A stretch of 64,000 bases of DNA from Streptomyces sp. ISL-1 (GCF_018614585.1 NZ_JAGGOI010000016.1:1-64000), one strand, 5' to 3'. Counted from the first letter of the stretch, positions 8,443 through 17,180 are shown. Made by a program: numbers and translations. Notes: generated by a model not told the origin, from the letters alone.

Positions 8443-9084
8443 TCACCTCTTCTTCGCGGGCGGCCGGCGGACGTGCACAGTCAGGGCGGGCGGCCTGGCG
8501 AGGCCGAGTTCCTTGATGGCGGCGCCCACCGCTGCGTCCAGGTCCGCGCGTACGTCGTCGAGTTCGCGGAAGTGGGACACGGCCCGCACGGAGACCTTCC
8601 TACGCCCCGTCCGTACGCGCGCGGACTGCACCCCGGAGACCTCCATCGCCCGGTCCCGCAGCACGAGCGCCGCGGCATCCCGGTCGAGTCCCGCTCGTAC
8701 GGACGCGATGTCGCGGCGCATCGGCAGCAGCGAACGAAGTCCGGGCGTGACGGCGATGACGATGAGACAGACGCCGAGGATCATCGCGGCCACCGCGACT
8801 GCCAGCACCCACAGTTCGTCCACCCGCCACTTCGCGAGGTCCGCCGCGAGAGCGCGGCGCCATTGCATGGCGGGGCGGTTGGCCCGTACTGCCGCGATGT
8901 CGTACAGGAGCAGCCCCGCGCCGCCGAGCACCACCAGGGCCAGCAGCCCGGCCGGCACCCGGCGTACGGACCAGAAGCGCCCGGCCTTGCCGCCGTCGCC
9001 GTCGTCCGGCGCCACGCGCGGCTCGTAGGCCGCGGCCGACGCCGACTGGTCCAGATCGAGCACGGGCCGTACGGGCTCGGTCAT
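8443..9084 (-). CDS. DUF6286-type membrane protein of the Asp23 cluster
   Basis: A 213-residue protein with a short acidic N-terminus, two transmembrane helices (about residues 43-65 and 92-115, VLAVAVAAMILGVCLIVIAV) and a C-terminal cytoplasmic Asp23-like alpha/beta region (RDIASVRAGLDRDAAALVLR). I recognise it as the DUF6286 protein commonly found beside Asp23 and AmaP genes in Streptomyces. The start ATG at 9084 overlaps the stop of the upstream Asp23 gene by 4 bp, which favours this start over one further upstream. It probably works with AmaP as a second membrane anchor; that role is inferred from context. Confidence 0.82.
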   Translation of the reverse strand: MTEPVRPVLDLDQSASAAAYEPRVAPDDGDGGKAGRFWSVRRVPAGLLALVVLGGAGLLLYDIAAVRANRPAMQWRRALAADLAKWRVDELWVLAVAVAAMILGVCLIVIAVTPGLRSLLPMRRDIASVRAGLDRDAAALVLRDRAMEVSGVQSARVRTGRRKVSVRAVSHFRELDDVRADLDAAVGAAIKELGLARPPALTVHVRRPPAKKR

Positions 9085-9452
9085 CGGATCCTCCCCTGTG
9101 CCGCCCTGCGCGAGTGCACCGAGTGCAGCCGTTCGACCTGCACGGCCACCTCGGGCACATCCATCCCCGCCAACGCCTTTACCCGCTCGGCGACTCGGTG
9201 ACGCACGGCACCGCACTGGCCGCCGATGTCGGAGGGGTAGTCGAGTTCCAGGCTGACCCGCACGCGGGCGACGTCATGGTGCACCGTGAGCGTGGCACGG
9301 GGCGGCGCGCCGCCCTCGGGCACGCCGTCGAGCGCCTCCCGCGCCGCCTGCGCGGCGATCTTCGCCACCACCCGGTCGGCGATGACGGTGGCCCCGCGCT
9401 CGGCGGCTGCAACGCTCCCTCTATCTTCGGTGGGGGCACCCCCGTCGGCCAC
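9081..9452 (-). CDS. Asp23/Gls24 family envelope stress response protein (short)
   Basis: A 123-residue soluble protein with the Asp23 pattern: an N-terminal 'IADRVVAKIAAQAAREA' helix, a beta hairpin (ARVRVSLELDYPSDI), then the helix with the conserved VRHRVAERVKALAG, and a final beta strand VPEVAVQVERL. It starts with GTG 9452, where sequence corresponding to residues 2-10 forms a GC hairpin with GGGGGCACCCCC. Translation is coupled to the DUF6286 gene by a 4-bp overlap. It is the second Asp23 paralogue of the cluster. In firmicutes these proteins coat the inner membrane under alkaline or cell-wall stress; the actinobacterial role is inferred. Confidence 0.85.
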   Translation of the reverse strand: MADGGAPTEDRGSVAAAERGATVIADRVVAKIAAQAAREALDGVPEGGAPPRATLTVHHDVARVRVSLELDYPSDIGGQCGAVRHRVAERVKALAGMDVPEVAVQVERLHSVHSRRAAQGRIR

Positions 9453-9458
9453 GGCGTG

Positions 9459-9650
9459 TCACCGCCGCCGCTCGCCGCGATCGCGACTGCGGAAGAAGTC
9501 GCCGGGTTCGATGTCGCCGTCGAGGATCCGGCCCGCCATGAAGCCGACCGCCCCCAACGCGGCGACGAGTAGAAATGCACCGAATCCGCCGAAGTATCCG
9601 GCGAAGGCGAGTGCCATGCCGGCCAACAGGCCGACCACGGTCATGCTCAT
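9459..9650 (-). CDS. Small two-helix membrane protein of the Asp23 cluster
   Basis: A 63-residue hydrophobic protein: MSMTVVGLLAGMALAFAGYF then GGFGAFLLVAALGAVGFMAG, giving two close membrane helices, then a charged C-terminus (ILDGDIEPGDFFRSRDRGER). It is comparable to the small DUF2273-like membrane proteins encoded beside Asp23 in other Gram-positives. It sits 6 bp before one Asp23 gene and 11 bp after the other. Alternative start at the second ATG (9644). Confidence 0.75.
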   Translation of the reverse strand: MSMTVVGLLAGMALAFAGYFGGFGAFLLVAALGAVGFMAGRILDGDIEPGDFFRSRDRGERRR

Positions 9651-9661
9651 CGTGGGCTCCT

Positions 9662-10159
9662 CTACTGGAGACGCGGCTCCGGCTCGTCCTCTTCCTCATC
9701 AGGCAGCTTCACATCGCTGACTGCGATATTGACCTCGACGACTTCGAGTCCTGTCATGCGTTCCACCGCGGAGATGACGTTCTCGCGGACGGCGCCGGCG
9801 ACGTCGATGATGGAGACGCCGTAGTCGACGACGATCTCCAGGTCGAGGGCCGTTTGCACCTCGCCGACCTCGGCCTTCACCCCGCGGGTGGCAGTGGACT
9901 TGCTGCCGCCGGGCACCCGGTCGCGGACCGCGCCGAAGCTGCGGGCGAGGCCACTGCCCATCGCGTGGACGCCCACCACATCGCGGGCGGCGAGCCCGGC
10001 GATCTTCTCGACCACCCCGTCGGCGATCGTGGTACGGCCACGGGACGCGGGATCGCCGCCCCCACGCTTGGTCACTGAGGTCCTCCTGGGCGCCTCGTCC
10101 GAGCCGGAGGGCTCGCCGCCAGGGTTCTCGGGACGGTTTCGCTGAGAGGTTTCGGTCAT
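9662..10159 (-). CDS. Asp23/Gls24 family envelope stress response protein (long)
   Basis: A 165-residue protein. The first 45 residues are hydrophilic and disordered-looking (Pro, Gly, Ser and Arg rich). The Asp23 domain follows: TTIADGVVEKIAGLAARDVV, then LDLEIVVDYGVSIIDVAGAV, and VISAVERMTGLEVVEVNIAV. The acidic C-terminus (DEEEDEPEP) is typical of this family. I chose ATG 10159 because AAAGGA lies 9 bp upstream; ATG 10165 would place it only 3 bp away. This is the first gene of the minus-strand cluster and the divergent gene starts 116 bp away, so the promoter lies in 10160-10275. Confidence 0.88.
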   Translation of the reverse strand: MTETSQRNRPENPGGEPSGSDEAPRRTSVTKRGGGDPASRGRTTIADGVVEKIAGLAARDVVGVHAMGSGLARSFGAVRDRVPGGSKSTATRGVKAEVGEVQTALDLEIVVDYGVSIIDVAGAVRENVISAVERMTGLEVVEVNIAVSDVKLPDEEEDEPEPRLQ

Positions 10160-10275
10160 GGCCATGCGTCCTTTCCGGGCGGTGGGGACTCCCTTTCCGG
10201 GGGGCGGGGGGACTCCGCCGCCCACCTTAGGTGCGTTTGCCCCATTTCGCGCCGGAGATGCGGCAAGCTGGAGTA

Positions 10276-10938
10276 ATGACCACGGCTGATGCGGTACGGC
10301 GACGTCTCGGGCTCGGCAGGCTGCTTCCGCTGGGCGGTGCGGCGGACGGCGCCTGGCTGGCCGAGCAGGCGGCCGCGGCGGTGCTGCGGCGGGCGGCGGG
10401 CGAGGTCCCGGGGGTGACTCCCGGTCGGCTCAGGCTGGCACTGGCGGATCCCGACACTGCGGCCGCACCCACCGTGCCGGCCCCGCCGAGCGCGCTGCCG
10501 CCGGGGCCGCTGCGGATTGAGGCGGATTTCGCCGCCGCGGCGCGGGATCCGCTGCCCGACACCGCGTCCGCGCTGCGCACCGTGCTGTTCGCGGCCGCGG
10601 CCCAGCTGGATCTGGAGGTCGCGGAGGTGGATCTACGGGTGACGGAGCTGCTGGACGCCGCCCCGGAGGCGCCGGCTCCCACTCCCCCGGCCGAGGTACG
10701 GGCCGCCGCCCCGACAGACCCGGCGGGCACGGCGGCGTCCCGGGTCCCGGGGGTCGCGCATCTGACGGCCACCCTGGGCACTGCAGTGCGTCTCGCCCCC
10801 GACCATGTACGCGTCGAGGTGGCGACGGCGAGCGGCCACCGCCCGCTGGAGGTGGTCCGGGCGGTCCGCGAGGCGGTGACGACGGCGCTCGCGGACGGCC
10901 GCCCGGTGGCGGTATTGGTCAGCTCGGTCTGGGCCTGA
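10276..10938 (+). CDS. Asp23-cluster partner ('nucleopolyhedrovirus P10 family'-type conserved protein)
   Basis: A 220-residue Ala/Pro-rich protein of unknown function. The N-terminal half contains AVLRRAAGEVPGVTPGRLRL and the C-terminal half VPGVAHLTATLGTAVRLA, then RPLEVVRAVREAVTTALADG. Both halves look like degenerate Asp23-type alpha/beta units separated by a Pro-rich linker (residues about 140-165). Streptomyces homologues beside Asp23 genes often carry the uninformative label 'nucleopolyhedrovirus P10 family protein'. It is transcribed divergently from the Asp23 operon, sharing the 116-bp promoter interval. The start ATG 10276 is preferred over GTG 10231 since the earlier residues are not conserved-looking. 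The tandem-Asp23 idea is my inference. Confidence 0.7.
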   Translation: MTTADAVRRRLGLGRLLPLGGAADGAWLAEQAAAAVLRRAAGEVPGVTPGRLRLALADPDTAAAPTVPAPPSALPPGPLRIEADFAAAARDPLPDTASALRTVLFAAAAQLDLEVAEVDLRVTELLDAAPEAPAPTPPAEVRAAAPTDPAGTAASRVPGVAHLTATLGTAVRLAPDHVRVEVATASGHRPLEVVRAVREAVTTALADGRPVAVLVSSVWA

Positions 10939-10967
10939 AGGGGGCGGGGTGAGCCGGTCGGCAGGGA

Positions 10968-11759
10968 TCAGTCGCCGATGCCCGCGAGATCACGCAGTCG
11001 GCGCGCCTGCGCCGCCCGCTCCGCGGTGCGCTGCTCCTCGTACGAACGCCCGCCCACGCCCTGGAGCAGCGCCTTCGTCTCGATGACCGCGTCCCGAGGC
11101 GCAGCGAGCAGCGCGCCTGCCAAGTCCCGAACCGCACTGTCGAGTTCGTCTCCCGGCACTACGAGGTTGGCGAGGCCGGTGCGCTCGGCCTCCTCGGCGT
11201 GCACGAAGCGGCCCGTCGCGCAGATCTCCAGCGCGCGGGCATAGCCGACGAGCGACACCAGCGGATGGGTGCCGGTGAGGTCGGGGACGAGCCCGAGGCT
11301 GGTCTCGCGCATGGCGAACTGCACGTCCTGCGCGACGACCCGGAGGTCGCAGGCGAGGGCGAGCTGGAATCCGGCGCCGATCGCATGACCCTGGACGGCC
11401 GCGATGGAGACGATGTCACTGCGGCGCCACCAGGTGAACGCTTCCTGGTACTCGGCGATGACCGCGTCGAGCTCCGTGTCGGAGCCGCGTGCGAGGTCGA
11501 GGAAGGACGGCTCGCCGTCGAAACCTTCGGGCGTGAACGCCTGCCGGTCCAGGCCGGCGGAGAAGGACTTGCCCTCGCCGCGCAGCACCACGACACGCAC
11601 ATCGCCCGGCAACGACCGACCCGCCAGCGCCAACGCCCGCCACAGCGCGGGAGATTGGGCGTTGCGCTTGTCCGGGTTGGCCAGGGTCACCGTGGCAACC
11701 GCGTCCTCGACGGTGAGCCGTACGCCGTCCTTGTCGAGCACAGAGTCGAGCGAAGTCAT
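10968..11759 (-). CDS. Enoyl-CoA hydratase/isomerase family protein
   Basis: A 263-residue crotonase-fold protein. Typical segments are VATVTLANPDKRNAQSPALW, VVVLRGEGKSFSAGLDRQAF (oxyanion-hole region) and IAAVQGHAIGAGFQLALACD (the family signature), then FAMRETSLGLVPDLTGTHPL. It has Asp rather than Glu at one of the usual hydratase positions, so hydratase versus isomerase or other crotonase chemistry cannot be decided. It probably acts in fatty-acid or acyl-CoA breakdown. GGAGG sits about 6 bp before the ATG. It stands alone, convergent with the upstream (+) gene with only 29 bp between the stops. Confidence 0.88.
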   Translation of the reverse strand: MTSLDSVLDKDGVRLTVEDAVATVTLANPDKRNAQSPALWRALALAGRSLPGDVRVVVLRGEGKSFSAGLDRQAFTPEGFDGEPSFLDLARGSDTELDAVIAEYQEAFTWWRRSDIVSIAAVQGHAIGAGFQLALACDLRVVAQDVQFAMRETSLGLVPDLTGTHPLVSLVGYARALEICATGRFVHAEEAERTGLANLVVPGDELDSAVRDLAGALLAAPRDAVIETKALLQGVGGRSYEEQRTAERAAQARRLRDLAGIGD

Positions 11760-11886
11760 GGGGCGCCTCCGGTTCGGGTGCAGTCAGTGCAGACGAAGAT
11801 AAGTGACTGCACAGTAACCACCCGGCCGCACGTACGACCGACCGGGTGGCCACCATGGAAACCGGTGGACCGGAGGAGCCCGGCCG

Positions 11887-12108
11887 TCAGGCCGAAGCGG
11901 CCTTCTTGCCTCGCGTCGCTCCGCCGCGTCCTCGCAGCGTGACTCCGGACTCGCTGAGCATCCGGTGGACGAATCCGTAGGAGCGGCCGGTCTCTTCGGC
12001 CAACGCCCGGATGCTCGCACCGGAGTCGTACTTCTTCTTCAGGTCTGCCGCGAGCTTGTCGCGCGCGGCGCCGGTTACCCGGCTGCCCTTCTTCAGAGTC
12101 TCGGCCAC
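11887..12108 (-). CDS. Small helix-turn-helix DNA-binding protein
   Basis: A 73-residue basic protein with a helix-turn-helix: residues about 28-55 read SGASIRALAEETGRSYGFVH followed by RMLSESGVTLRGRGG. The C-terminus is Lys/Arg/Gly rich. This short HTH protein is highly conserved in Streptomyces and related genera but has no firm function that I know of. GTG 12108 is selected as start because a strong GGAGG lies 6 bp upstream. The frame is open further but encodes unrelated sequence. It is a single-gene unit on the minus strand. Confidence 0.85.
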   Translation of the reverse strand: MAETLKKGSRVTGAARDKLAADLKKKYDSGASIRALAEETGRSYGFVHRMLSESGVTLRGRGGATRGKKAASA

Positions 12109-12468
12109 CCGTGCCTCCTCATGGGAAGTGCGCTCTGGACTCTCATGATCACCCCTCCGGAGCTTCCTGGCCACCCATTCGGCAAGGTCCGTGCGACAAG
12201 CTTTGCCGTGCGCCGAGTGGTCGCCACGACCGGAATTACTCATTCCGCACGTCCTTGTACGCACGCCCGGGCGGGTTCCCGCCAGAAGTAGCAGGTCAGC
12301 GGCGCGCCGGGGAGACGGGCGCGGCGCAGCACCGGACGGAGAGGATCCGCTCGGCGCCACGCCGTAGTACGAGACGCACTCACTCAGATGATGGATCACC
12401 GGTGAGCCGAATGATCCATACGGAGTGGATCAGCGCCGGACCGGACCGGAAAGCCGGGAACGAGCGGG
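12109..12468. other. Gene-free interval with inverted repeat ATGGATC-N15-GATCCAT
   Basis: About 360 bp between the small HTH gene and the ABC-F gene, both on the minus strand. It should contain the HTH gene's promoter and the ABC-F gene's terminator. A 7-bp inverted repeat with a 15-bp spacer (12391-12397 and 12413-12419) lies 50 bp downstream of the ABC-F stop. It may be a protein-binding site or weak terminator. No gene supported. Confidence 0.45.
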
Positions 12469-14067
12469 TCAGGCGAGCGCCACCAGGTCCGCGTAGTCCG
12501 CGCCCCACAGGTCCTCGACCCCGTCCGGCAGCAGGATGATGCGCTCCGGCTCGAGCGCCAGGACCGCTCCCTCGTCGTGCGTGACGAGGATGACGGCGCC
12601 CTTGTAGGTGCGCAGCGCGCCGAGGATCTCCTCGCGGCTGGCCGGGTCGAGGTTGTTGGTGGGCTCGTCGAGAAGCAGGACGTTCGCGGACGAGACGACC
12701 AGCGTGGCCAGTGCGAGTCGGGTCTTCTCACCGCCGGAGAGGACCCCGGCCGGCTTGTTGACGTCGTCACCGGAGAACAGGAACGAGCCGAGGGTCTTGC
12801 GCACCTCGACGAGATCGAGGTCGGGCGCGGAGGAGCGCATGTTCTCCAGGACAGTGCGGTCCGGGTCGAGGGTCTCGTGCTCCTGGGCGTAGTAGCCGAG
12901 CTTGAGGCCGTGGCCGGGGGTGACCGCTCCGGTGTCCGGCTTCTCCACTCCGGCGAGCAGCCGCAGCAGGGTGGTCTTGCCCGCTCCGTTGAGGCCGAGG
13001 ATGACGACCCGGGAGCCCTTGTCGATGGCGAGGTCCACATCGGTGAAGATCTCGAGCGAGCCGTACGACTTGGACAGGCCCTCCGCGGTCAGCGGGGTCT
13101 TGCCGCAGGGCGCGGGCTCCGGGAAGCGCAGCTTGGCGACCTTGTCGGAGGCCCGTACCTCTTCGAGACCGGCGAGCAGCCGCTCGGCCCGCTTGGCCAT
13201 GTTCTGCGCGGCCACGGTCTTGGTGGCCTTGGCCCGCATCTTGTCGGCCTGCGAGTTGAGGGCGGCGGCCTTCTTCTCGGCGTTCTGCCGCTCGCGCTTG
13301 CGGCGCTTCTCGTCGGCCTCGCGCTGCTGCTGGTAGAGCTTCCAGCCCATGTTGTAGACGTCGATCGTGGAGCGGTTGGCGTCGAGGTAGAAGACCTTGT
13401 TGACGACCGTCTCGACGAGGTCGACATCGTGGGAGATGACGATGAAGCCGCCGCGGTAGGTCCTGAGGTAGTCGCGCAGCCAGACGATCGAGTCGGCGTC
13501 GAGGTGGTTGGTCGGCTCGTCGAGGAGCAGGGTGTCGGCGTCCGAGAAGAGGATGCGGGCGAGCTCGACGCGGCGGCGCTGACCGCCGGAGAGCGTATGC
13601 AGCGGCTGGCCGAGGACCCGGTCGGGCAGGCCGAGCGCGGCGGCGATGGTGGAGGCCTCCGCCTCGGCGGAGTAACCGCCCTTGGTCAGGAACTCCGTCT
13701 CCAGGCGCTCGTACTTCTTCATCGCCTTCTCGCGGGTGGCGCCCTGGCCGTTCGCCATCCGGTCCTCGTTCTCGCGCATCTTCCTCAGTACGGAGTCGAG
13801 GTCGCGGGCGGAGAGGATCCGGTCGCGGGCGAGGGTGTCGAGGTCGCCGGTGCGCGGGTCCTGCGGGAGGTAGCCGACCTCGCCGGAGCGGGTGATGGTG
13901 CCCGCGGCGGGGGTGCCTTCGCCCGCGAGGCACTTGGTGAGGGTGGTCTTGCCCGCTCCGTTGCGGCCTACCAGCCCGATGCGGTCGCCTTTGGCGATAC
14001 GGAAGGATGCGGACTCGATGAGGACGCGGGCGCCGGCGCGCAGCTCGACGCCGGAAGTGGTGATCAC
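12469..14067 (-). CDS. ABC-F family ATP-binding cassette protein
   Basis: A 532-residue soluble protein with two ATP-binding domains and no membrane domain, the ABC-F layout. The first Walker A is GLVGRNGAGKTTLTKC (about residue 31-46) with signature LSGGQRRRVELARILF. The second Walker A is LGLNGAGKTTLLR (about 350) with LSGGEKTRLALATLVV. Between them is the charged P-site linker helix (QQQREADEKRRKRERQNAEK). Such proteins act on the ribosome as translation factors (EttA/Uup-like) or give ribosome protection against antibiotics. The sequence resembles the widespread housekeeping actinobacterial type more than dedicated resistance proteins. Start GTG 14067. It is divergent from the zinc peptidase gene. 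Confidence 0.9.
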   Translation of the reverse strand: MITTSGVELRAGARVLIESASFRIAKGDRIGLVGRNGAGKTTLTKCLAGEGTPAAGTITRSGEVGYLPQDPRTGDLDTLARDRILSARDLDSVLRKMRENEDRMANGQGATREKAMKKYERLETEFLTKGGYSAEAEASTIAAALGLPDRVLGQPLHTLSGGQRRRVELARILFSDADTLLLDEPTNHLDADSIVWLRDYLRTYRGGFIVISHDVDLVETVVNKVFYLDANRSTIDVYNMGWKLYQQQREADEKRRKRERQNAEKKAAALNSQADKMRAKATKTVAAQNMAKRAERLLAGLEEVRASDKVAKLRFPEPAPCGKTPLTAEGLSKSYGSLEIFTDVDLAIDKGSRVVILGLNGAGKTTLLRLLAGVEKPDTGAVTPGHGLKLGYYAQEHETLDPDRTVLENMRSSAPDLDLVEVRKTLGSFLFSGDDVNKPAGVLSGGEKTRLALATLVVSSANVLLLDEPTNNLDPASREEILGALRTYKGAVILVTHDEGAVLALEPERIILLPDGVEDLWGADYADLVALA

Positions 14068-14341
14068 GGAAAGACTCCAGGGCGGTATTGACGGCGGAAG
14101 GGACGGTCGTGGGAGCTTCGACGCCGTCTAATGCGCAAGGAGAATTGCCATACCGGCCACTGTACCGGGGTCGTGCAAGTGGTTTGGCGCGGGCTTTCCC
14201 GGCTGCCCCCGGGCTCGGTCCAGCCGCGAGAGGGGTTGATAGCGGGGCTATCGCGATAAAAAGGGCAAGACGCATCGGAGTGATCGATACTCGGCGCAGG
14301 GCGGCGGGCTGCCGCCGCTGTGCAGCCGAGGGCGGTGGCCC

Positions 14342-15232
14342 ATGCAGTTCGACGACGACGCCGACCTGGACACTTCCGAGGTCCAGGACGGGCGCGGCAG
14401 CCGTATCCCCGGCGGCAGGGCGACCGTCGGAGGTGGCATCGCCGGCGTCATCGCGCTGATCCTGGGACTGCTCTTCGGGGTGCGTCCCGAGCAGCTGGGG
14501 CTGTCGTCCGGCGACTCCGATCCGGCAGCGACAACCTCGTCACAGACGCAGGTGAACGAGGCATGCAGGAGGGGCTCGGACGCCAACACCCGGGAGGACT
14601 GCCGCATCGTCGCGGTGGTCAACAGCGTGCAGGACTACTGGCGGGCGGAGTTCCCACGGCGGCAGGGCCGCTACTCGGACGCGCGGACGGTCATGTTCAC
14701 CGGCCGGGTGGGTACGGCGTGCGGAACGGCGACCGAGGCGGTCGGGCCGTTCTACTGCCCCGGGGACAGGCAGGTCTATCTGGATCTCGGCTTCTTCGAC
14801 GATCTGCGGACCACGTTCGGGGCGAACGGCGGGCCGTTCGCCCAGGCGTATGTGGTGGCTCATGAGTACGGCCATCATGTGCAGGACCTGATGGGCACCT
14901 TGCGGCAGGCGCAGGACGGGCAGCGGGGCGCGGGCAGTAACGCGGTGCGGCTGGAGCTGCAGGCGGACTGCTACGCGGGGGTGTGGGCGCACCATGCGAC
15001 GACCACGCCGGACGGGACCACCGGGCGGCCTGTGCTGACCACGCTGACGCGGCAGGACATCGAGGACGGCCTGGACGCGGCCGCCGCGGTCGGCGACGAC
15101 CGGATCCAGGAGAGGTTCCAGGGGCGGGTCACCCCGGAGTCCTGGACGCACGGCTCGGCCGCGCAGCGCCGGCAGTGGTTCCACAACGGCTTCCGTACGG
15201 GCGACATGGCCCGGTGCGACACCTTCCGCTGA
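14342..15232 (+). CDS. YpfJ/KPN_02809 family neutral zinc metallopeptidase
   Basis: A 296-residue protein with a short cytoplasmic N-terminus rich in Asp, one transmembrane helix ([14 protein letters not shown], about residues 33-46), and an extracytoplasmic domain. HExxH is present as [11 protein letters not shown] (His174, Glu175, His178), with a downstream Glu in [11 protein letters not shown] as the likely third zinc ligand. Several Cys in the domain ([26 protein letters not shown]) probably form disulfides. The family is a predicted neutral zinc peptidase of unknown substrate. It is divergent from the ABC-F gene and followed by a separate VOC gene. Confidence 0.88.
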   Translation: MQFDDDADLDTSEVQDGRGSRIPGGRATVGGGIAGVIALILGLLFGVRPEQLGLSSGDSDPAATTSSQTQVNEACRRGSDANTREDCRIVAVVNSVQDYWRAEFPRRQGRYSDARTVMFTGRVGTACGTATEAVGPFYCPGDRQVYLDLGFFDDLRTTFGANGGPFAQAYVVAHEYGHHVQDLMGTLRQAQDGQRGAGSNAVRLELQADCYAGVWAHHATTTPDGTTGRPVLTTLTRQDIEDGLDAAAAVGDDRIQERFQGRVTPESWTHGSAAQRRQWFHNGFRTGDMARCDTFR

Positions 15233-15301
15233 GTGTCAGTGGCGGCTGCGAGACTGAGACGCAGATCACGTTCCACCGTCGAGCATGAAGGAGTGATCGA
15301 G

Positions 15302-15706
15302 ATGTCTGAGTCCCCGAGCATCTGTCCGACGCTGCTGTACGCGGACGCGAAGGCCGCGATCAAACAGCTCACCGAAGCCTTTGGCTTCACCGAGCGCGCG
15401 GTGTACGAGGACGAGGCGGGCGCGGTCGTGCACGCCGAGCTGATCTTTGGCAACGGCATGGTGATGCTGGGCAGCAAGGGCACCGGCAGCGAGTTCGACA
15501 AGCTGATGAAGGACGGCGGTCCGGTGGGGGTGTTCGTCCATGTCGACGACGTCGACGCACACCACGCCAGGGCGGTGGAGCGCGGAGCGGACATCATGAT
15601 GCCGCCGACGGACCAGGACTACGGCGCGCGCGACTACATGGCGCGTGACATCGAGGGCAACGTATGGAGCTTCGGCACGTACACGCCAGGGGCGGAGGAG
15701 TCTTAG
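15302..15706 (+). CDS. VOC family protein (glyoxalase/bleomycin-resistance-like)
   Basis: A 134-residue single-domain VOC-superfamily protein: CPTLLYADAKAAIKQLTEAF at the N-terminus, AELIFGNGMVMLGSKGTG in the middle, GVFVHVDDVDAHHARAVERG, and the closing YMARDIEGNVWSFGTY. Two such beta-alpha-beta-beta-beta modules make one domain, and such proteins usually dimerise. Substrate unknown; homologues are annotated as glyoxalase or bleomycin-resistance-like. GAAGGAG lies 8 bp before the chosen ATG 15302. Confidence 0.88.
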   Translation: MSESPSICPTLLYADAKAAIKQLTEAFGFTERAVYEDEAGAVVHAELIFGNGMVMLGSKGTGSEFDKLMKDGGPVGVFVHVDDVDAHHARAVERGADIMMPPTDQDYGARDYMARDIEGNVWSFGTYTPGAEES

Positions 15707-15727
15707 CCCCCTTGCGCCCGGCTCGTG

Positions 15728-15777
15728 TCCTCGGTCGCCGGAGGGGCTTGGTTCCAAGCCCCTCCGGCGGCCGAGGA
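15728..15777. terminator. Bidirectional terminator: 24-bp stem with TT loop
   Basis: Left arm 15728-15751 and right arm 15754-15777 pair over 24 bp with one G-T pair and a 2-base loop, and AAAA follows on the + strand. It lies between the VOC gene (+) and a convergent minus-strand gene, so it can terminate both. The arm (CGCCGGAGGGGCTTG) is shared with the palindromic repeat inside cobB. Confidence 0.85.
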
Positions 15778-15791
15778 AAAGCCGGGTCGCC

Positions 15792-17180
15792 CTAGGCGTC
15801 TCCGGTGTGCACCTGGAACGCCGCACGGCGTACGGCCTTGGCCAGAGCGGGGTCCGGGTGCGCGGCGGCCAGAGCGACCAGGACCTGGACGGTGCGGGGG
15901 TGTCCCCCGGCCCGGACCTCTTCGAGGAGCGCCGGGACCGTGCCCTGCACCGCGGAGTCGAGATGGCGCAGCAGCAGTTCGGGCTCGCCGTGGTCGGCGA
16001 CGGCCGCCGCGGTGTCCACCCAGAGCCACGTCGCTTCCGCCCGGGTGAGGACGTCGGCGGCGTCCTCCGGGTCCGCGCCTTCCTGCTCGGCGAGCCAGAG
16101 CAGGACATAGGGACGCAGCGACGGCTCGTCGGCGGTGGCGCGGACCTCGGCCTCCGCGGGGGCGCCGACGACCCGCAGCGCCTCGAAGGCGAGCCCGCGC
16201 AGCAGGGCGTCCTCGCCGCGGGCGACGGCGAGGAGCTCCGCGACGGCGCTCGGGACGGTGCGGGCGGCGAGCCAGGCGCGGTACTCGGCGCGGGCCGGGC
16301 CCGGGGTGAGGCGGGCGCAGCCGCGCAGCATGTCCTCGGCGGACTGCTCGATGTTGCCCGCGGGGCTCTGCGCGGCGACGCAGATCTGCTCGAGCTTGAC
16401 CCAGACCGCCCAGTTGCCGAGGGGGGTGAGAGTGGCGGACCGGCCCCTGTCGAGGGTCAGGGCGCCGACGGCCGACAGGCCCTGAAGAGCCCAGTGGAGA
16501 AGCGCGGAGACGGGGATGTCCTCCTGCCCGGCCTCGGGCAGGTCGGGCTGCGGGCCGTAGGGCACTTCGCAGCGCTCCTCGCGCAGTTCCGCGACGCGCT
16601 GCTGCAACAGGTCCAGCAGCAGCGGTACGAGCACGGGCCCGGCCGAGAGCTGAAGGAGGGAGAGCACCTGGGGCACGGCCTCGACGACCTCGGCGACCGC
16701 GGTGGGGGCGACGTCCTCGGGGGCGGGGTGGACCAGCGACCAGGCGTCGAAGAGGGCGACCCAGCCACGCAGTACGGCCATGTCGTCGCGGTCCCAGGCG
16801 CGCAGCCGCCAGCCGGGGCGCGCGGTGTCGCCGTGCAGTTCGACCAGGCCGGCGAGGCGGGCCCGGTCCCAGCCCGCGCGTACCTGGAGCGGGGTCAACT
16901 CCAGTGCGGCGGCCGCCCGTTGCTGGGACCGCTCGGTGAGCTGTGAGGAGCTGGGGTCCCGCTCGACAGCCGCCCAGCGGGCGATCCGTACGGCGTCGGC
17001 GAGTACCACCCTCGCCTGGCGGGCCAGTTCCGAGGGGGCGGGAGTGCCCTCGGGAGGCCGGGGGGCCGGCCGGGTGCGCCGGGTCGTCACGGCCCGCCTG
17101 GCGGTGGCCAGCGACTGCGGGCGGACAAGACGGAGTCTGGAGTTGCGCGCCAATTGCTCATCAGGCTTTCGGGACGTCAC
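15792..17180 (-). CDS. Conserved actinobacterial protein of unknown function
   Basis: A 462-residue, Ala/Leu-rich, largely helical soluble protein. The N-terminus is basic (RKPDEQLARNSRLRLVRPQS). The central part (EVVEAVPQVLSLLQLSAGPV ... LLLDLLQQRVAELREERCEV) and the C-terminal half, with helical-repeat-like units (LLRGLAFEALRVVGAPAEAE, VLVALAAAHPDPALAKAVRR), suggest a HEAT/ARM-like scaffold. Streptomyces homologues are annotated hypothetical. I cannot assign a role. Its stop faces the VOC gene across the strong terminator. It starts with ATG 17180, and the alpha/beta hydrolase on the same strand ends 110 bp upstream. Confidence 0.75.
   Translation of the reverse strand: MTSRKPDEQLARNSRLRLVRPQSLATARRAVTTRRTRPAPRPPEGTPAPSELARQARVVLADAVRIARWAAVERDPSSSQLTERSQQRAAAALELTPLQVRAGWDRARLAGLVELHGDTARPGWRLRAWDRDDMAVLRGWVALFDAWSLVHPAPEDVAPTAVAEVVEAVPQVLSLLQLSAGPVLVPLLLDLLQQRVAELREERCEVPYGPQPDLPEAGQEDIPVSALLHWALQGLSAVGALTLDRGRSATLTPLGNWAVWVKLEQICVAAQSPAGNIEQSAEDMLRGCARLTPGPARAEYRAWLAARTVPSAVAELLAVARGEDALLRGLAFEALRVVGAPAEAEVRATADEPSLRPYVLLWLAEQEGADPEDAADVLTRAEATWLWVDTAAAVADHGEPELLLRHLDSAVQGTVPALLEEVRAGGHPRTVQVLVALAAAHPDPALAKAVRRAAFQVHTGDA

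Noticed and set aside
12577..14091. A 504-codon open frame on the + strand opposite the ABC-F gene
   Set aside because: It is the antisense shadow of a conserved two-domain ABC-F protein and has no motif of its own.
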